Below, one piece after another: positions 9,496-17,684 of a stretch of 64,000 bases of DNA (its first letter is position 1; each line of letters opens with the position of its first letter). The stretch is from Erythrobacter rubeus. GTDB taxonomy: Bacteria; Pseudomonadota; Alphaproteobacteria; Sphingomonadales; Sphingomonadaceae. Below the pieces are notes generated by a model. That model was given only the letters and a program-made list of their open reading frames with translations, was not told the origin of the DNA and searched no databases. A program made the position numbers and the translations under genes. The stretch lies in assembly GCF_014705715.1 (NCBI RefSeq), contig NZ_JACXLC010000001.1, positions 1,594,457 through 1,658,456 of the forward strand. Direction: 5' to 3'.

Positions 9496-9914
9496 CAGCT
9501 ATCGCCAGTTTTACGGCGGAGGCCCAGTCGCCGTAGCAGGACCAGCAGCACGATAAGCACCAATGCAATCGGTACGGCAAACAACGGCCAAGTCGTCGAG
9601 CTGACTTCCGGCTGATAGCTCACATAATCGCCATAGCGCTCGATCAGCCAGGCACGGACTTCTTTGGGCTCTTCACCGGCCAGAATGCGTGAGCGGACCT
9701 GGTGCCGCATATCCCCCGCCATCGGAGCATCGCTATCGTTGATGCTCTGCGATTGGCATCTCAGGCAGCGGAGCGTTTCCATGAGAGCGGTCGCCTCCGC
9801 CTCGAGAACTGGATCGTCGAGCTGCTTGTACGCGTATGGCGCGGGAGGCAGCGCGTCCTGCGCCGCAGCCGAGGCGCCAAGAACTGCGAGCAAAAACGCG
9901 AGAACCCACCGCAT
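9495..9914 (-). CDS. ccmH: Cytochrome c maturation thiol oxidoreductase CcmH
   Basis: CcmH/CycL reduces the apocytochrome CXXCH cysteines, or accepts them as a mixed disulfide, before haem ligation. The 139-residue protein has a signal peptide ending near ASAAAQ (residue 19), the active-site motif LRCLRCQ (C50, C53), and the conserved SIND and LIERYGDYVSY stretches. A C-terminal membrane helix (about 108-127) anchors it. It overlaps ccmG by one base and ccmI by one base. E. coli carries CcmH and CcmI as one fused protein; here they are separate genes. Confidence 0.93.
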   Translation of the reverse strand: MRWVLAFLLAVLGASAAAQDALPPAPYAYKQLDDPVLEAEATALMETLRCLRCQSQSINDSDAPMAGDMRHQVRSRILAGEEPKEVRAWLIERYGDYVSYQPEVSSTTWPLFAVPIALVLIVLLVLLRRLGLRRKTGDS

Positions 9915-10438
9915 CAGCGAACGTCCTCCAAGACTTGCAGCAGCTTTGGCACGTCGTTCTCGCGAATATCGCCGATATGCTGGTATCGGATGCTGCCTTC
10001 GCCATCGATTACGAAGGTCTCGGGCACTCCTGCCGCTCCGATCTCAATCTGCAGCGCCGAGATATCGTCGGCGCCGATGCGGGTGTAAGGATTGCCGTGA
10101 CGGTCGAGAAAATTCGTGACGTCCTCCGGCGTGTCCCGGATCGCAATGCCGATGATCTCAACGCCCTCCTCTTTGAGCGCTTCGAGCTGCGGTGCTTCTG
10201 CGATGCAAGGGAGGCACCAGCTGGCCCATATGTTGAGCAGTTTCGGCTCCCCGCCGATGAAGTCCGCGCGCGATGCGCCGGGCAGACCGTCATATGCGGG
10301 TTCCAGATCGAATTCGGGAAGCGCCTTGTCGATCATCGCGGAGGCAACCGTCTGGTTTTTCTCCTGCGTAAGCATGTAGCCCGCAAGCCCCGCAAAAAAC
10401 AGAAACAGAGCCAACGGGATGAAGAAGATGGTCCTCAT
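9914..10438 (-). CDS. ccmG: Periplasmic thioredoxin CcmG/DsbE
   Basis: A membrane-anchored, thioredoxin-fold protein of 174 residues. The N-terminal hydrophobic anchor covers about 3-22, and the redox motif is WCLPC (C75, C78) within NIWASWCLPCIAEAP. The later GVPETFVIDGEG segment carries the cis-proline-type loop typical of TlpA/DsbE proteins. It supplies reductant to CcmH and apocytochrome c in the periplasm. Start and stop overlap ccmF and ccmH by one base each, consistent with tight co-translation. Confidence 0.94.
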   Translation of the reverse strand: MRTIFFIPLALFLFFAGLAGYMLTQEKNQTVASAMIDKALPEFDLEPAYDGLPGASRADFIGGEPKLLNIWASWCLPCIAEAPQLEALKEEGVEIIGIAIRDTPEDVTNFLDRHGNPYTRIGADDISALQIEIGAAGVPETFVIDGEGSIRYQHIGDIRENDVPKLLQVLEDVR

Positions 10439-12453
10439 TACACAGGCTCCGGTTCGGCCCTGGGCGGAGTAGCCGCCTGATCGAGCAATGCTTTATCGGC
10501 GCGGCGCTCGTTCCCGAGCTGCACCGCTTTACGCCGGCGCAAGTCCACGCGAACGCGGCCGATGATCGCAAGAATACCGCCGAGCGAAATCAGCAATCCT
10601 CCATACCAGATGAAGGTCACGAACGGTTTCCACCATATGCGCAGCTGCCAGCGCTGATTGCCATCGGCATCCAAACCGGCCGTGTCTCCAATGACCGCGT
10701 AAAGCTGCCCATCCCACCGGGTGATCAGAGCACTCTCGCTCGTCGCCTGCGAGGGAGCCCAGAAATTGCGCGCCTGCGGGTTGAGGAGGGTTGCTTCTTC
10801 TCCGCCCCGACTGGCTGACAGCCGCGCTTCGATTGCAGTCCAGTTTGGCCCAGCGACCGGATCGACACCGTCAAGGGTTACCGTCCAGCCAGCCAATTCC
10901 TCGGTGCTGCCCGGAGCAACCGCAGCCAATCGCTCCTGCGTGAACGCGCTTTCGGTGGCCATCCCGAACAGCGAAACCGCGACGCCGAAATGGGCCGTGA
11001 TCATGCCCCAGGTCGCCAGCGGTGTTCGACTGATTTTCCGTCCGCGCAAGGGCAGAAATGCCGCTACGCCAAGCGCAGCAGCAAGTGCGAGGCCGAGCAC
11101 CGGCAGGACCGGGTAATCGCCGAGCACCGCGATTAGCACGATGGCTCCGACAACTATCAGGGCGAGTATAATCAGTTCGAGTTTGATGCGCACAGGTTTG
11201 TCGCTTTTCCAACGCAGCAGAGGCCCGATGGCCATCACGATGAACATGGGAATCGCGAAGATCGCGCCTGCCGGATTGAAATAAGGTGGACCCACCGAAA
11301 CACGCACGTCGAACGCCTCTGTGAGCAACGGATACAGAGTTCCAAGCAGGACAATCGCCAGGATTGCAGACAACATCACATTGTTGAATACCAGCGCCCC
11401 TTCGCGGCTCGTCGCGGAGAAGCGTTTGCCTTCCGCGATTGATCCGGCGCGCACAGCGAATATGGCCAGACTTCCGCCGATATAGAGGCCCAGCAAGACC
11501 AGGATGAACGTGCCGCGTTCGGGATCGACCGCAAACGCATGGACGCTCGTCAAAACGCCCGAGCGCACGAGGAAAGTGCCGAGCATGCTCATGGAGAAGG
11601 CAAGCACGCCGAGCATGATTGTCCATGTCCTCAGGGCATCTCGGGCCGCCAGCACGCTGACGGAATGGAGGAGCGCGGTCGCGGCCAGCCATGGCATGAG
11701 CGAGGCATTCTCGACCGGGTCCCAAAACCACCAGCCGCCCCATCCGAGCTCGTAATATGCCCAATATGATCCAGCGGTGATGCCAAGGGTTAGAAACACC
11801 CAGGCGAAGAGCACCCACGGACGCATCACCTTGGCGAAATCGGGCGTCACCTGCTTCGTAATCAGCGCTCCCATCGCCAGGCTGAATGCAACCGACAGGC
11901 CGACGTAGCCGATGTAAAGGGTCGGCGGATGGATCGCGAGGCCGATATCCTGCAAGAGCGGGTTCAGGCCAGACCCCTCGAATGCAGGCACTGGTAGCCG
12001 CTCGAACGGGTTCGATGAGAGCAGCAGAAACGCATAAAAGCCAAGCGCGACGAAGCCTTGCACCGCAAGCGTTGCGTTCATCGTGCGCTCTTTCAAACGG
12101 CGCTCGAGCCCGGCTAGCAGACCGCCTGACAGCGCTAAAACGGCGACCCAAAGTAGCATGGAGCCTTCATGATTCCCCCAGGTGCCGGTCAGCTTGTAGA
12201 TGAACGGCTTCATCGAGTGGGAATTGGTAGCAACCAGCTTGATAGAGAGATCCGTTATCGCGAAGGCCCAGAGCAACATGCCGAATGACAAGACGGCCAG
12301 AAACGCCTGAACCACGGCTGCGGGCCGGGCATAGGCCGCAAACGCGGCTAACCGCTGATCGCCGATTTTCAAACCGAGCGCTCCCGACACCATTTGCAAA
12401 ACGGCAAGTGCTGCGGAGAGCCACAAGGCTGCAAGGCCGAGTTCGGCGATCAT
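10438..12453 (-). CDS. ccmF: Haem lyase subunit CcmF
   Basis: CcmF is the large polytopic subunit that transfers haem from holo-CcmE to apocytochrome c at the outer face of the inner membrane. The 671-residue protein has about 14-15 membrane segments and the tryptophan-rich haem-handling WWD motif as GGWWFWDPVENAS. Conserved HPPTLYIGY and GSYWAYYELGWGG elements are also present. A periplasmic domain lies between residues of roughly 500 and 610. It starts 15 bp after ccmE and overlaps ccmG by one base. Confidence 0.97.
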   Translation of the reverse strand: MIAELGLAALWLSAALAVLQMVSGALGLKIGDQRLAAFAAYARPAAVVQAFLAVLSFGMLLWAFAITDLSIKLVATNSHSMKPFIYKLTGTWGNHEGSMLLWVAVLALSGGLLAGLERRLKERTMNATLAVQGFVALGFYAFLLLSSNPFERLPVPAFEGSGLNPLLQDIGLAIHPPTLYIGYVGLSVAFSLAMGALITKQVTPDFAKVMRPWVLFAWVFLTLGITAGSYWAYYELGWGGWWFWDPVENASLMPWLAATALLHSVSVLAARDALRTWTIMLGVLAFSMSMLGTFLVRSGVLTSVHAFAVDPERGTFILVLLGLYIGGSLAIFAVRAGSIAEGKRFSATSREGALVFNNVMLSAILAIVLLGTLYPLLTEAFDVRVSVGPPYFNPAGAIFAIPMFIVMAIGPLLRWKSDKPVRIKLELIILALIVVGAIVLIAVLGDYPVLPVLGLALAAALGVAAFLPLRGRKISRTPLATWGMITAHFGVAVSLFGMATESAFTQERLAAVAPGSTEELAGWTVTLDGVDPVAGPNWTAIEARLSASRGGEEATLLNPQARNFWAPSQATSESALITRWDGQLYAVIGDTAGLDADGNQRWQLRIWWKPFVTFIWYGGLLISLGGILAIIGRVRVDLRRRKAVQLGNERRADKALLDQAATPPRAEPEPV

Positions 12454-12468
12454 AGCCTAGCTGCGCCC

Positions 12469-12930
12469 CTACTCGATACCGACAGTCGTATCGGCGGCGT
12501 AATCCGCGGCCTGGTGGCCTTCCAGCCCCTCGAGCTCACGCGGAACGTAGTTCTCATCGTGCTTGGCGAGAAGATTGGTCGCCAGAAAGACCCCGTCCGG
12601 ACCCAGACTGCCTTCTGCCACCACGCCCGAACCTTCGACGAAAAGGTCGGGCAGGATGCCGCTATAGCGGACTGGCACGGTGCTTTCGGTGTTCCCGGTG
12701 ACCGTGAAATTGACGGTAACGCCGTCCGGCAAAGTCGCGATTGAACCGGGCTGAACCATACCGCCGAGACGAACGGCCTGCCCCACGGCGGGCGGCGAAG
12801 CGGTCATCTGTTCGGGGAGATAGAAATAATTCGCCTGGTTGCGCAGCGTCCAGGCCGCCAGAAGCCCGGCCGCAACGATTGCAATCAATGCGAAGACCAC
12901 AAGGGCCATTCTCTGATGCTTGGCTTTCAC
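12469..12930 (-). CDS. ccmE: Haem chaperone CcmE
   Basis: CcmE covalently carries haem in the periplasm between CcmC and CcmF. From GTG at 12930 the product is 153 residues with an N-terminal anchor (about 8-27) and an OB-fold domain. The haem-binding motif is AKHDENYVP with His124 and Tyr128. The frame stays open to an ATG at 13059, but that would overlap nearly all of ccmD. The GTG gives the usual N-terminus (VKAKHQRMAL) and a four-base GTGA overlap with the ccmD stop, so I chose it. Confidence 0.93.
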   Translation of the reverse strand: MKAKHQRMALVVFALIAIVAAGLLAAWTLRNQANYFYLPEQMTASPPAVGQAVRLGGMVQPGSIATLPDGVTVNFTVTGNTESTVPVRYSGILPDLFVEGSGVVAEGSLGPDGVFLATNLLAKHDENYVPRELEGLEGHQAADYAADTTVGIE

Positions 12931-13079
12931 CGGTCGGTCCCTTGGCGTTTCACTTCGTCGCGGCGCCGCTCGGCGCGCCGCATCGTCTGCCAGCTCCATG
13001 AGATCAACAGCGCGAGCGCACCAAGCCCGATGGCATAGGCCGCAATCACGAAATCCCAATGATCGAGCGCTTCACGCAT
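12927..13079 (-). CDS. ccmD: Haem exporter accessory protein CcmD
   Basis: A 50-codon gene that is easily missed. It begins MREALDHWDFVIAAYAIG, has one membrane helix (about 10-30) ending in SWSWQTMRRAERRR, and finishes with a charged cytoplasmic tail. This is the standard CcmD pattern: a short single-pass protein with a positively charged C-terminus. CcmD is needed to release holo-CcmE from the CcmABC complex. Its position 12 bp after ccmC, with its TGA overlapping the ccmE GTG, fits the normal ccmC-ccmD-ccmE order. Confidence 0.92.
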   Translation of the reverse strand: MREALDHWDFVIAAYAIGLGALALLISWSWQTMRRAERRRDEVKRQGTDR

Positions 13080-13091
13080 GTCGCACATCCA

Positions 13092-13850
13092 TCATGAATT
13101 GGCCATGGCTGGAGCGCCGGCTTCGGGTACCTCATCGGCGAGCGCGCGTCGGCGCAAGCGGGCCTCCACCTGCTGTTCAGCAATCAAAGCGCGCATTCGC
13201 ATGAGCACTATGGCGCCAAACAACAACGAGAAACCCAGCACCGCGGCCAAAAGCGGCCACAAGAACGTAGGATCGATCGCGCTATTCCCGGCAGTGATGC
13301 TGGGCGGCTGATGAAGCGAGTTCCACCACACAACCGAGCGATTGATAATCGGAATGTTGATCGCGCCGACCAGCCCGAAAATCGCGGCTATCTTCGTTGA
13401 CCCGCCTTCACGGGCAGCAGCCTGCGCTAGCGCGATATAGCCCGCATAAAGAAACAAGAGGACGAGCATCGATGTCAAACGTCCGTCCCACACCCACCAC
13501 GTGCCCCAGGTTGGCCTGCCCCAGATCGATCCGGTGGCAAGGCAGATCGCGGTGAAAGTCATGCCGGGCAACGCGATTGCCCTTGCGGCTATACTTGCAA
13601 GGGGGTGTTTCCAAATGAGCAGCATTGCGCTCGCAATGGCGATGCCGGTCCAGCCTCCCATGCCCAGCCAGGCGGCAGGGACATGGATGAACAGGATGCG
13701 GACGCTCTCACCCATCAGGTGGTCGGGCGGGACCAGGAACATTCCCCATGCTAAAGCACCAGCGGACAGCACCAGACCGCCCCAGAACAGGAGCGGCAGC
13801 AGCCACTTTGCAAGCGACAGAAAACGTTTGGGATTGGCGTAGATATGCAT
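13092..13850 (-). CDS. ccmC: Haem exporter/transferase CcmC
   Basis: CcmC loads haem onto CcmE at the periplasmic face. The 252-residue protein has six membrane segments and the tryptophan-rich WWD motif as WGTWWVWDGRLTS, preceded by a conserved histidine-containing FIHVPAAW stretch. The C-terminus carries an Arg-rich cytoplasmic tail. It is the first gene of the ccm operon seen here. The transporter genes ccmA and ccmB are not in this window. A 108-bp gap separates it from the upstream dehydrogenase gene and probably holds the operon promoter. Confidence 0.96.
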   Translation of the reverse strand: MHIYANPKRFLSLAKWLLPLLFWGGLVLSAGALAWGMFLVPPDHLMGESVRILFIHVPAAWLGMGGWTGIAIASAMLLIWKHPLASIAARAIALPGMTFTAICLATGSIWGRPTWGTWWVWDGRLTSMLVLLFLYAGYIALAQAAAREGGSTKIAAIFGLVGAINIPIINRSVVWWNSLHQPPSITAGNSAIDPTFLWPLLAAVLGFSLLFGAIVLMRMRALIAEQQVEARLRRRALADEVPEAGAPAMANS

Positions 13851-13958
13851 GCGTTGGATCCCTGAGACTGTTTTAGTCGCCCAGCCGCTCCCCGCAAGGT
13901 CGCAAATAGTGCAATTAGCTATCGCTCTGATGCAATAGAGGGCCGCCGCCCAGCGAGA

Positions 13959-15026
13959 TCAGCCGCGGCCAATCAGCTCCTGGGCCATTCGGTCCGCAAC
14001 GATATCTGGCGAAGTATTCGTCGAATCGCTTGCCTCCCAGATCTGCTCAAGCCGTTCGGGGATCGTGGCGATACGGTCGTGAACGGCTTCGACGCCGGTC
14101 TCCTTGCCATCACGGCGCGCCAGATATTCGGTAGCGACCGACATGATGCCGCCGGCATTGATGACATAGTCCGGCGCGAACAGGATTCCGCGATCGAACA
14201 GGGTCTGGCCGTGATGCGCGCGGGCGAGCTGATTGTTGGCTCCGCCTGCGACAATCCGAGTGTCGAGATTTGCTATGCTGTCCTCGTTCAGGATCGCGCC
14301 CAGCGCATTCGGGCTGAGAACATCGCAAGGTGTAGACAGAATACCATCTGCGTCGACCGAGCTTCCGCCTAGCTCTTTCGCGAGCGCCGCGGCGCGTTTG
14401 GCATCGATATCGGCAAGCGTCAGCTTTGCGCCATCCTTGGCGAGCAGCTTTGCAACACCGCCTCCTACGCTCCCAACGCCTTGCACGGCAACGTGAACAC
14501 CTTCGACGCTGCCCTTGCCCAGCTTGTGGCGAACCGCCGCCTTGATGCCGAGATAGATGCCCATCGCCGTGAAGGGCCCAGGATCGCCGCCAGCCGCATG
14601 ATTACCAGAGACCGGTAGCCCCGAAACATGGGCCGTCCGCTTCGACACGGCGACCATGTCCGCTTCGCTGATCCCGACATCCTCCGCGGTCACATATTTG
14701 CCGCCGAGCCCTTCGACAGCATCGCCGAACGCCGCGAGCAGTTCCGGGGTCTTGGTCCGATTATCGTCGGCCAGGATCACGGCCTTCCCGCCACCGAGCG
14801 GCAACCCGGCCATTGCATTCTTGTAGCTCATCCCGCGCGACAGGCGAAGTGCATCGCGCAGACCGTCTTTCGGGTCGGGATAGTGCCAGAAACGCGTGCC
14901 ACCTGCGCCAGGACCAAGATGGGTCGAGTGCACCGCGATAATCGCCATCAGACCGCGCGTGCGATCGCGCACAACATGGACGATCTCGTGATCGTCGTAA
15001 TCGGGTTCGGTCCAGAATGCGGTCAT
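13959..15026 (-). CDS. Glu/Leu/Phe/Val dehydrogenase family protein
   Basis: An NAD(P)-dependent amino acid dehydrogenase of 355 residues. It has the family active-site region SYKNAMAGLPLGGGKAVIL, where the catalytic lysine lies in GGGKAV, and a Rossmann motif GVGSVGGGVA. Length and sequence resemble leucine/valine dehydrogenases more than hexameric glutamate dehydrogenase, so oxidative deamination of branched-chain amino acids is the best guess. The frame is open to 15149, but that extension runs into tRNA-His, and the ATG at 15026 gives a normal N-terminus (MTAFWTEPDYDDHEIV). It lies upstream of ccmC on the same strand. Confidence 0.88.
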   Translation of the reverse strand: MTAFWTEPDYDDHEIVHVVRDRTRGLMAIIAVHSTHLGPGAGGTRFWHYPDPKDGLRDALRLSRGMSYKNAMAGLPLGGGKAVILADDNRTKTPELLAAFGDAVEGLGGKYVTAEDVGISEADMVAVSKRTAHVSGLPVSGNHAAGGDPGPFTAMGIYLGIKAAVRHKLGKGSVEGVHVAVQGVGSVGGGVAKLLAKDGAKLTLADIDAKRAAALAKELGGSSVDADGILSTPCDVLSPNALGAILNEDSIANLDTRIVAGGANNQLARAHHGQTLFDRGILFAPDYVINAGGIMSVATEYLARRDGKETGVEAVHDRIATIPERLEQIWEASDSTNTSPDIVADRMAQELIGRG

Positions 15027-15104
15027 CAGCGACAAGCCCCTACCTTCTGCGCATGGTGCGCGTTGTGAGCGGAAGCCCGACACACATTGAGAAACTGGGG
15101 GAAA

Positions 15105-15182
15105 TGGGGCGATCGAGGGGTCTCGAACCCCCGACCTCCGGTACCACAAACCGGCGCTCTAACCAACTGAGCTACGATCGCC
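15105..15182 (-). tRNA. tRNA-His (GTG anticodon)
   Basis: The minus strand folds as a complete cloverleaf. The acceptor stem GCGATCG pairs with CGATCGC, a D arm with GCTC/GAGC follows, then anticodon stem CCGGT/ACCGG enclosing loop TTGTGGT (anticodon GTG), and a T arm with TTCGAGA. An extra G-1 is encoded opposite C73, the hallmark of tRNA-His, and the CCA end is genomically encoded. Plus-strand coordinates 15105-15107 are the CCA. Confidence 0.97.
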
Positions 15183-15409
15183 ACAAGCCCTTCTCAACGC
15201 AACCTTCCGGCCTTTGCCAAGTCCACGCAGGAGGGGCGGTTTACGCGTGTTGCGCCGCCGGTCAAGGCTACGCGAACGCGGCGCGAGCCTGTTGCACAAA
15301 GCGCCTCCCAAGGGAAGCGAAAACTGTTTGAGTGGACCGATGACGCAACATTATTTCTCGCTTGGTCTAGGTCCTTGGCCGCCATGCAACCAGCCGGTAT
15401 TCCGTTTTC

Positions 15410-16045
15410 ATGGTCGGTCCCGGCGAATCCTCCGTCGACATCCTGCGCGCGCATGACGGCGTGAAGCGTGTACCGTCGCCTAAAGTCGAAATGGTGATAA
15501 AGCCGAACTTCCTCACCGCCGAGCATTGCGAGGAGCTTATGCGCCTGATTGATCTCGATCGTAGGCCATCAACCCTTGCGGACGAAAACGGCGACGTCGC
15601 TTTTCGAACCAGCGAGACTTGCGATCTGAAGCCCGAAGACAAGGCGGTGCGCGAGCTGGAGGCCATGCTGACGCACTTCACTAGCATCGATCCCGCTTAT
15701 GGCGAGCCCTTGCAGGGCCAGCGTTATGAAGTGGGCCAGCAATTCAAGGATCACACCGACTGGTTCAATCCGGGTGGTCAGGACTGGGAGAAATTCTGCG
15801 CCAAGTCCGGGCAGCGGACTTGGACATTCATGATCTACCTGAACAATGTGGAAGCGGGCGGCGCGACCCGTTTCAAGATGATCGACAAAAAAATCCAGCC
15901 AGAACGCGGGAAGATTGTCGGATGGAACAATCGCAACACTGACGGAAGCGGCAATGCCGCAACCCTGCATCACGCCATGAAGGTGCGAAAAGGCACGAAA
16001 TACGTAATCACGAAATGGTACCGCGAGGCGCCCTGGCGCGGCTGA
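15410..16045 (+). CDS. 2-oxoglutarate/Fe(II)-dependent dioxygenase, prolyl 4-hydroxylase type
   Basis: The 211-residue protein has the P4Hc double-stranded beta-helix core. Iron ligands are visible as H115 and D117 (KDHTDW) and distal H187 (TLHHAM); K197 (KGTKY) fits the 2-oxoglutarate-binding lysine. EAGGATRF matches the conserved strand before the distal region. Such enzymes hydroxylate proline or other residues in proteins; the bacterial substrate is unknown. It stands alone between tRNA-His and convergent rpmE. Confidence 0.87.
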   Translation: MVGPGESSVDILRAHDGVKRVPSPKVEMVIKPNFLTAEHCEELMRLIDLDRRPSTLADENGDVAFRTSETCDLKPEDKAVRELEAMLTHFTSIDPAYGEPLQGQRYEVGQQFKDHTDWFNPGGQDWEKFCAKSGQRTWTFMIYLNNVEAGGATRFKMIDKKIQPERGKIVGWNNRNTDGSGNAATLHHAMKVRKGTKYVITKWYREAPWRG

Positions 16046-16067
16046 TTTCATCTGCTCTGTAGCGCAA

Positions 16068-16096
16068 AGAAAAAGGCGGCCCCGTCGGACCGCCTT
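16068..16096 (-). terminator. Rho-independent terminator of rpmE
   Basis: On the minus strand AAGGCGG and CCGCCTT form a seven-base stem, extended by inner GTCC/GGGG-type pairing, followed directly by TTTTTCTTT. The T run is only on the minus strand, so it serves rpmE, which ends 54 bp upstream. It also separates rpmE from the convergent dioxygenase gene. Confidence 0.75.
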
Positions 16097-16149
16097 CCCT
16101 TACAGCCCGAAGGCTGCAAACTGGTGTTCGCTCACTGGAGGAGCGCCCC

Positions 16150-16374
16150 TTATTTCTTCAGGGACAGCCCGCCAAAGCGCTTGTTGAATGCGGCGACACG
16201 GCCACCTTCCTGAAGCTGCTGCTTGCCGCCGGTCCATGCCGGGTGGCTGGTCGGGTCGATGTCGAGCGAAAGAGTGTCGCCCTCGTTGCCCCACGTTGAG
16301 CGGGTTTCAAACTCGGTACCATCGGTCATCTTGACCTTGATGGTGTGATATTCGGGATGCCCTTCGGCTTTCAT
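16150..16374 (-). CDS. rpmE: 50S ribosomal protein L31
   Basis: A 74-residue ribosomal protein L31 starting [20 protein letters not shown]. The N-terminal zinc-ribbon cysteines of classical L31 are absent (no Cys in the whole protein), so it is the C-minus form that does not bind zinc. [11 protein letters not shown] and AAFNKRFG are typical L31 segments. It is the last gene of the minus-strand block, 103 bp after fabZ, and ends before a clear terminator. Confidence 0.95.
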   Translation of the reverse strand: MKAEGHPEYHTIKVKMTDGTEFETRSTWGNEGDTLSLDIDPTSHPAWTGGKQQLQEGGRVAAFNKRFGGLSLKK

Positions 16375-16477
16375 GACTAATTCCTTTGAAGCTTTCGCCG
16401 GTACCGACCGGCGGCGCTATAAAAACTGGAAGCGGCGCAAATAGCGCCGTCGCAGCAAAATGCAAGCTATCTTCCGC

Positions 16478-16957
16478 TCAGTTCTCCGGCGGGTCGGCGA
16501 TCATGGCTGTGAATTCAACCTCGCAAGAAGTCTTGCCTTCGACGCTTGCCTTGCCCTTGAACTTGTAGACCCGGCGGCGCTGCTGGAGAAACTCGACTTC
16601 GAGATCGAGCAGACAGCCCGGCGTGACCTGGCTGCGAAACTTCGCGTTGTCGATGCCCATGAAAATCACAAGCTTTCCCGTTCCGGCGAGCTCCAGCGTT
16701 TCGATGCCGAGGATCGCTGCGGCCTGCGCCAGCGCCTCGATCTGCAAGACACCGGGCATAATGGGAGCGCCGGGGAAATGTCCTTGGAAAAACTCCTCAT
16801 TCATACTCACGGCTTTGACGGCGTGAATGCGCTCGCCGAGGTGGATCGCCTTGACCCGGTCGACCAGCAATAGCGGGTATCGATGAGGCAGGGCATTGAG
16901 CACCTTGTGGATGTCGTAATCCACAATCGGATCCGAAGATTTCGGTTCGTCGCTCAT
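16478..16957 (-). CDS. fabZ: 3-hydroxyacyl-[acyl-carrier-protein] dehydratase FabZ
   Basis: FabZ dehydrates 3-hydroxyacyl-ACP in fatty acid elongation. The 159-residue protein has the hot-dog fold signature with catalytic His60 and Glu74 ([20 protein letters not shown]). [13 protein letters not shown] near residue 23 is also characteristic. In most Gram-negatives fabZ sits between lpxD and lpxA; here it follows skp directly with a 34-bp gap and neither lpx gene is present, as expected in LPS-free sphingomonads. Confidence 0.97.
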   Translation of the reverse strand: MSDEPKSSDPIVDYDIHKVLNALPHRYPLLLVDRVKAIHLGERIHAVKAVSMNEEFFQGHFPGAPIMPGVLQIEALAQAAAILGIETLELAGTGKLVIFMGIDNAKFRSQVTPGCLLDLEVEFLQQRRRVYKFKGKASVEGKTSCEVEFTAMIADPPEN

Positions 16958-16991
16958 GCCCTGCCCCTACTTGTTCCTAGTCCCGAAAGCC

Positions 16992-17684
16992 TCAGCGGCC
17001 CTCTGGTGCCTGTGCGTTACCCTGCTGTTGCTGCTGCTGGGCCTGCTGCTGCTGACGCAGCTGGGCCGCGATCAGCGTCTGCTGGATTTCCTGAAAAATC
17101 TGCGCGCCGTTGCGGGTTGGGCGATATCCGTTGGGCGGTACGATCCCGACGGTCGGCACCTTGGCATTCAGCGACGTGGTGATCTGCGGAGTGATATCCG
17201 CGCCTTCCCCGGCGAACTGGATCGCTTCGGGCTGAAACACCACTGCGACCTGCTGAGCGGCGGCAACTTCCTGCAGCGCGGTCGGATACTGCGCAAGGAT
17301 CTGCTCGACTGCGAAAATCCGGGCATTATTGACCTGACCGTTGATGGTCGCGATTTCGCCCTCAAGGGTCTGAATCTGCGTGAAGCTCGAGGAGTTCTGC
17401 ACTGCCGGCAGCTCGCTATCGTCGAGTTGGCCGTTGCCATTCTGATCGAACGGCTGAAGCAGAGTTGCGAGCTCCTGCTGCTTGGTCGTGCGCGTTTCGA
17501 TCTGGGCTGCGTAGGTGGTGGTGACCTGCTGATAAGCGGTCTGCAGCGCGGTCGTGCCGAGGATGGCGCGTGCGATATCGGCCGTAGCGATACCGCCCTG
17601 GACCTGGGCAGTGGCCGGAGCGGTCGCAGCGGCCGCAGCGAGTGCTAGCCCTGCGGGAGCGAGAAATTTCGTAACATTTTTCAT
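16992..17684 (-). CDS. skp: OmpH/Skp-family periplasmic chaperone with an EF-hand-like loop
   Basis: A 230-residue secreted protein with a signal peptide ending near ATAQ (residue 27) and the OmpH/Skp pattern: an N-terminal strand (GGIATADIARAILG), long helices and a C-terminal strand region. Skp holds unfolded outer membrane proteins for BamA. Two oddities are visible. Residues 80-91 form a 12-residue EF-hand-type loop (DQNGNGQLDDSE), and residues from about 205 are Gln-rich. The start overlaps the bamA stop by one base (TAATG), so the chaperone and its partner are co-translated. Confidence 0.88.
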   Translation of the reverse strand: MKNVTKFLAPAGLALAAAAATAPATAQVQGGIATADIARAILGTTALQTAYQQVTTTYAAQIETRTTKQQELATLLQPFDQNGNGQLDDSELPAVQNSSSFTQIQTLEGEIATINGQVNNARIFAVEQILAQYPTALQEVAAAQQVAVVFQPEAIQFAGEGADITPQITTSLNAKVPTVGIVPPNGYRPTRNGAQIFQEIQQTLIAAQLRQQQQAQQQQQQGNAQAPEGR

